From Ampullaceana balthica (Eukaryota; Mollusca; Gastropoda; Lymnaeidae): a stretch of 64,000 nt of DNA. The stretch is from the NCBI GenBank assembly GCA_944989445.1, contig CALYLW010000010.1, forward strand, positions 2,560,734-2,624,733, written 5' to 3'. This document shows positions 59,092 through 64,000 of the stretch, one piece after another. How positions within the stretch are numbered: position 1 is the stretch's first letter; each line of letters opens with the position of its first letter. A program made the translations under genes and the position numbers. Under the pieces are notes generated by a model. The model saw only the letters and a program-made list of their open reading frames with translations, made no database searches and had not been told where the DNA came from.

Positions 59092-59611
59092 ATTGAAACA
59101 TCATGTCAAAAAAATGGTACTAAACAAAATGAATCAAGTGCTTAAAACATTTGTGTATCCCAAAGAAACGTCCTGTCTAAATGAATATGGAACTAATGCC
59201 ACATGTGTTTTAATTTAAAACATTTTCAGCTTGGCTTCATCATTGAATAAATACTGTTTTCAATACATTTTTTTTTAAATTTTGTTCTTTATAGATAAAA
59301 GACAGAAAATGAATGTTACTTACGTAGGTTATACGTGAGCGAAAGAGCTCATTCGTTTTATTTATTTATTTTAAAAACGCGGCTAAAATGTAATGTTCTA
59401 TATTAAAAAAAAGAACAGAACACTTGCCATTTTAAGAAGCTTGTTGTCGGTGTACGTCGCTCCACAGTCAGACGTTGTTTACACAACTGGCGATGGTGTT
59501 TCCTGTCCTAAACGGACGACACTTATGTTGTCCTGGATCTTGTCTTTTGGTTTTTTTTTCTTATTCAACCACTTAGAAAATACAAAAGCCCCGGGTTACG
59601 CATTGTAAGTA
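59092..59611. other. AT-rich DNA, no recognisable feature
   Basis: The plus frame 59393-59608 has no recognised relatives and no supporting context. Confidence 0.4.
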
Positions 59612-60172
59612 CTGTATATACTCGTTCTAAAGCCCGTTCGTTCATAAGCCGACCCCCCCCGCCCACCCCGCACTTTTTGAAGAGAATGGTATAAAAAGTG
59701 TGTAACCCGCTCGCAAGCCGACCCCAAAAAAGTAATAGGACAGCATTATCAAAATGATACACATTTTACACTCGGATCTCTCTAAGTCGAAATCAAAGGG
59801 GTCCGGAAAAAAATCGACTTTGGAGTTTTCGAGTTAGGGACAAAGTCATTTAAGCGAAAATTAATCAAGGACAATGTTGATATTGAGAGGGATGGGGGGA
59901 AACAGAGATACTGGCTAGAAGGCTTGACAGTAAATAGACGCGGTGTCTGCTGTTTCACATCAAAGGAAAACCAACTTGCTTTGACATCCCGACACAAGCC
60001 CGTGAGAGTAGACACCATCCCTCCCCCCCACTTTACTCCCTAACATCACCGATATTCAATGATTATACATATGCAAAAATCAACTATGACCCGCTCGCAA
60101 ACCGACCCCCACACACACATTTTCCCCGAGAATGTGTCCAAAAAAGGTCGGCTTTAGAACAAGTATATATGG
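59612..60172. mobile_element. pogo/Tc1-like MITE, 561 bp
   Basis: Left ctgtatatactcgttctaaa and right (ctttagaacaagtatatatgg) are inverted repeats flanked by TA on both sides (59610-59611 and 60173-60174), the Tc1/mariner/pogo target signature. The subterminal parts repeat cgcaagccgacccc/cgcaaaccgacccc. The middle (ctctaagtcgaaatc, cgactttggagttttcgagtt) resembles Tigger-type ends. No transposase. Confidence 0.7.
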
Positions 60173-60174
60173 TA

Positions 60175-61560
60175 GTTTTAAATTGTCATAATTTCAAAAT
60201 TTCAGATCATTCGATCGTAATGTAATTAAATTAATGAATTTTTGGATTATCTCTATTATTACATTTGCAGAACGTACATGTTGGAGTGTCGCGGTGCGTA
60301 TTATATTGAACAACCTTTTTTACTATTTTCCTGTCGCGCGTGCGGTGCATATTATATTGACAATACTTCTTTATAATATATTCCCGATCGGTATTATATT
60401 AAACATGTTTTACGTGACATAACTAAAATTTTGGATTCATGGATTTTCTAGCGCTGCGTATTATAATAAACATTCTTTTAGTTATGTCTCGTATGTAAAG
60501 GATTAATAGTCAAAAACTTTGTTTTTTACGTTTTTTTTAAAAAATCATATATATACTAATAGGCAAGTTTCTGTCCGTTCTGTCCGGCTCTCGACAGCGA
60601 TTGGTCCCTCAAACACTTATGACTCCTACAGCCAATCATATTGAACACGTTTACGCGGACGTTCAAAACGAGTTATTTTTGGTGCAGTATTTCTTCCAAG
60701 ATTTTATTTTGAGCTATGCGCGTTAGGATTTATAGTAAAAGCTCTGTTTTTACGAGTAATTTATTTTAACTATAATGAATAGTATTTTTGACGTGATGCA
60801 CATGTATTCCGGTCGAGACGGCTGTTGGAGGGGAGTTACAACATGCCACCCAACGGTGGCGGAACGTCCTTGGACGGGCTTTGTCTCTCGTTAAAAGTAA
60901 TGGCATTGTTGCTCTGCCTACAATATTTGTTTAAAATATGCTTACAATTTAATATATGATATTAGCACAGCATTTATTGAACTATACAAAATGGTTGTTC
61001 TACTGCAGTCAGGCTAAGTTGAAATGAAGTTATTGAATTGGGTAGAGGTCTGAGGTATTTATGCTGATATCTACTTGGACCACACATTGGAGTTAAATGT
61101 TGTATATTAATTACATATTCTTGTTTTTATTTGTTTGCTGCAGGAAGGCTTTTTCGACGATATCTTCGTTATTTTGTTGTTTTCTTTTTACTTTTGCGTC
61201 CTTGCCAGGCTTAACGTAATCTATTCAATAACTTATATTTTTAAACAAAAGAAACATGACGTTTGTTTCCTAAAATAACTTTACGCTTATAAAAGCCATT
61301 CTGTTAAAGTCGTTGTACTTAGTAAATGTCCTTTTTATCAAGTACGAGGAGAAGGCGAGTATTCATTCATTCGTGTGATTTTTGTTCTTTATTTCTCCAG
61401 TTGGGTTTCATACAAGTTTTAAACAACTGCCGACAGTTTGGCCATGTTCACAAGGATGCAGCCCACAGTGTGTGGACCCGTTCGGCTGTCCGCTGGATGG
61501 GTGAAAAGGTCAAGGCCATCTTGTGCTGCCAACTGCAGGGGCCAGGTGATGGAAGTAATA
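60175..61560. other. Repeat-bearing intergenic DNA
   Basis: 60280-60540 has the gcgcgtgcggtgcatattata phrases and the ttagttatgtctcgtatgtaaaggattaatag arm seen at 19319-19700, in the opposite order. 60541-61560 shows nothing I can assign; the plus frame 61326-61586 is unrecognised. Confidence 0.45.
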
Positions 61561-61568
61561 CTGTAGAG

Positions 61569-63463
61569 AAGTGGTTCTCATTTTGATGTTCACGGTGCAC
61601 TTGAAAAATATATTTCTTAGCCACGGACCACTACTTAAAATTGTGCTACTGCCATGCTGGAAATGTATATATAGATATACTTTGTATGTAACTAGTTATC
61701 AGTATAAGTGTTAGGTTAGTAAGTAAAACTATACTAATTTTCTACAATTTGCGTGCTCCCAAAAATATGGAATTGAAACAGATTGTAATGGCTTTCTTTG
61801 GTAATGAACTAATGTCATTTTTACTAGTATTATACTTATAGTCTTATTCAATTCGTGTTGCTTACTATTAAAAAAAAACACTTTAAGTCATAAACAGTAG
61901 TTAGTATTAGTAAGACTGCTATATTACTTCATTTAGTGCGAGCGTTGAGTTTGCACTTTTTAGCACAGCACATCCAAACGAGGTGTAATGCTTGAAAGAC
62001 TCCATCGTAGTTCAACGTCACGTCGGGAACGATGTTTTGTCTTGATTATAAACAATGCAGAAACTCCAGATTCACAAAGATATGATGTTGCTAAAGGTAA
62101 AAGTACTTTTTAAGCTTTCTGAGACAGTTCTGAGTACAACAAAATTTCATCAAGTTCACTTTCTGATGCAACATATTCAAAGTAGTATCGCTGGTCAAGT
62201 TCCATGAATTGGTTTAATTTCGATGGTAGTAAATTTAATGAGACAATGTGTGCAAGAAATGGACTGGAAACCAACGAAAAACCTTGAACATTCACATCAC
62301 CAAAGTGGAAGTTAAATTGATCCTGTCGGTTATTGAATATGGTCAGAAATCAACAGTTGGTTATTGATTTCAACATTTCCTGTTTTTTCAGTGAATTTTT
62401 ACAATTGATCAAACATGTGAAAGTTCAACTGGAATAATCTTGTTTTCCAAAGATCAATTTTTTTCGTAAAAGCAGACACTTTGTCACTGAGAGTAATTAA
62501 CTGTGTCTGCTTTCCTTGCAGAGATTAATTAAGTTTATTAATTTCTTCTAAAAAGTCGGCCAAGTAAGCTAGAACAGCAACCAATAATGAACAGTTCAAA
62601 TAATCACAATCTTTGATTTTCTTTTCTCTAAGAAACTGTCTCACAGCATCACATAATTCAAATAGTCTTTTAAACATCCCCCCCCCCACGCATGATAACC
62701 AGGTTTTGGATGAATAGCCACAAAATAATAATGCTCTTAAAGCCTTTTCATTGACTTAGGGGCTGTCGTAATCAGGTCTTCTGACTATCAAGTGAATGTT
62801 TTAGTGCAGAACGTATTCAAATGGTTTCTCCGAGCAGACATTAAGATTAGTTTTCAGGTGTCTTCAGAGTTTTGCAGGTTTCATCGCTTCATTTTCAAGA
62901 ATTTGCGAGAATATTACACACTGTGGTCTGGGTTGATCATTTGCTAAGACGCAAATACTCTACATCATGCCGTCGTATGGCAATTCGTATTTTTTTCTCT
63001 CATGAACTGCATTTTATACACACAGAGATTGTGGGGATGATTGTTGTCCTACTCCTTATGTTTGGTTGTTTTCTTTATTAGAAATGTATCCATGTGTTCA
63101 ATCAATTTAATTAATTTATTACTTTAATATTACTTTAATAATTGTAACATTAATTAAAGCTAATTAACTAATCATTTTCAAAAAAAATAAATTTTTAATG
63201 TTAATATAGCAATCAATACCATAGTCTTATAGAATCTACGTGACGTTATGTGATTTCCGGTATAGCTGAAAGTAAACATAGACTCAAAACATATTGTTTA
63301 CTGCGTTATGCTCTCGCCTTCAAAGGATTAAAATTAATCACTATATTTAAAATGTGAAAAAATGTATACCTTTCCGTGTTCTTGAATTTAAAAAATAAAA
63401 ATGTCATGCTTCGCTCGCAGACCACCAGGCACATCTCCGCGGACCACAGGTTGAGAACCACTA
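61569..63463 (-). mobile_element. ZBED5/GTF2IRD2-like hAT transposon (relic)
   Basis: Ends are agtggttctcattttgatg on the left and (ggttgagaaccacta) on the right, inverted. Flanking 8-mers ctgtagag (61561-61568) and ctgttgag (63464-63471) match at 7 of 8. On the minus strand, 62720-62110 encodes transposase core pieces: FKRLFELCDAVRQFL, VLAYLADFLEEINKLN, SLQGKQTQLITLSDKVSAF, KKIDLW, then VSSPFLAHIVSLNLLPSKLN. Several stops interrupt these, and no BED finger remains. Confidence 0.85.
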
Positions 63464-63471
63464 CTGTTGAG

Positions 63472-64000
63472 AACCTTGCTGGTTTTATGGACCTCGTTAC
63501 TGGTTGGACTATACTCTGCTTTCACTTGTTTATTATTTCCTAGTCACACTTGTCTTCCGCTCTTTTACTCAAACACCCAACTCAAAGACTGCATGAACAC
63601 TAATTATTTCACTTTATATGTTTACTGGTTTCTTTTCCAAACAACACTAATCAATACAGTCCAACTGTCTACAAGTCCTCGCTCTGTCCCCTGTGGTGCG
63701 TCCCCTGGAGTCTGCTCTCCCTTGGTTCTCCCGAGTTCATCCCATGTCCGGTACGTCAGTCTCTAATATGTCAATCATCTAGTACACCCCCCCTAGATTC
63801 GGACGTGCGGGGGTGGGGCCGATTTGACATAATCGTCTCTGTTGAACCCCCCACGACTCATCTATCCACCGTGCCAGGCCACCTGGTACGAGTGGTGATT
63901 TATCTACCCCGGGAATTTCACACCTATGCCAAGTCCCGCGTACTCCCAGTCATAGCCAGTTGTCGGCTTCCGTTTCATGTCCCTTCTGGCCGGTCCTACA
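63472..64000. other. GC-richer right edge, unassigned
   Basis: From about 63660 the base composition becomes clearly more GC-rich than the window average, with C/G runs (acacccccccctagattcgg, gcgggggtggggcc). This is the style of LINE 5' untranslated regions seen elsewhere here (43900-44090), but no frame or second copy confirms it. The window edge cuts it. Confidence 0.35.

Overview
The window looks like AT-rich nuclear DNA from an animal, most likely a gastropod mollusc. That is an inference from vertebrate-style Toll-like receptor architecture combined with this mix of RTE/CR1 LINEs, ZMYM1- and ZBED5-like hAT elements, Ginger, MULE and Helitron DNA. There are no operons, and only two genes can be supported as host genes.

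Host genes. Two Toll-like receptor (TLR) genes lie on the minus strand about 21 kb apart. The first (25238-28345) is an intact single-exon reading frame with signal peptide, leucine-rich repeat (LRR) ectodomain, cysteine-capped C-terminal LRR, transmembrane helix and TIR domain. The second (49866-52902) is a close paralogue of the same layout, broken into two frames by one extra base in a T5A5 run at about 51174-51183. A third, decayed copy survives only as the last 30 or so codons of a TIR domain at 7125-7225, also on the minus strand. The window is therefore part of a tandem TLR cluster later filled with transposons. The membrane and TIR regions of the two genes are almost identical while their ectodomains differ strongly.

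Mobile DNA fills most of the rest. From left to right: Helitron-family repeats (1-240, 3160-3560); a GGGGYCGTCCA-type MITE (571-848); a short hairpin and a hAT MITE (6101-6429); an RTE-like LINE (7430-10850) split by a 2.4-kb ZMYM1-like hAT with a perfect 8-bp target duplication; a 15-copy, 40-bp minisatellite (11021-11620); an unclassified retroposon (16045-16765); a Ginger-like integrase transposon (21090-22674); then the first TLR with a hAT MITE about 200 bp upstream. Between 33720 and 40846 a MULE contains a ZMYM1-like hAT, which contains a CR1/L2-like LINE, which contains a ZBED5-like hAT. Each DNA-transposon boundary has its own target duplication. A second copy of the retroposon (41231-41702), RTE fragments, a likely gypsy-type 3' LTR, a decayed hAT holding a Helitron, and the second TLR follow. 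The right end carries LINE, hAT, pogo-like and Helitron-like remnants and another ZBED5-like hAT (61569-63463).

How the parts fit together: both TLRs would be innate-immune pattern receptors signalling through a MyD88-type TIR adaptor. No adaptor or effector gene is present. All alignments were made by eye, and no database search was possible.
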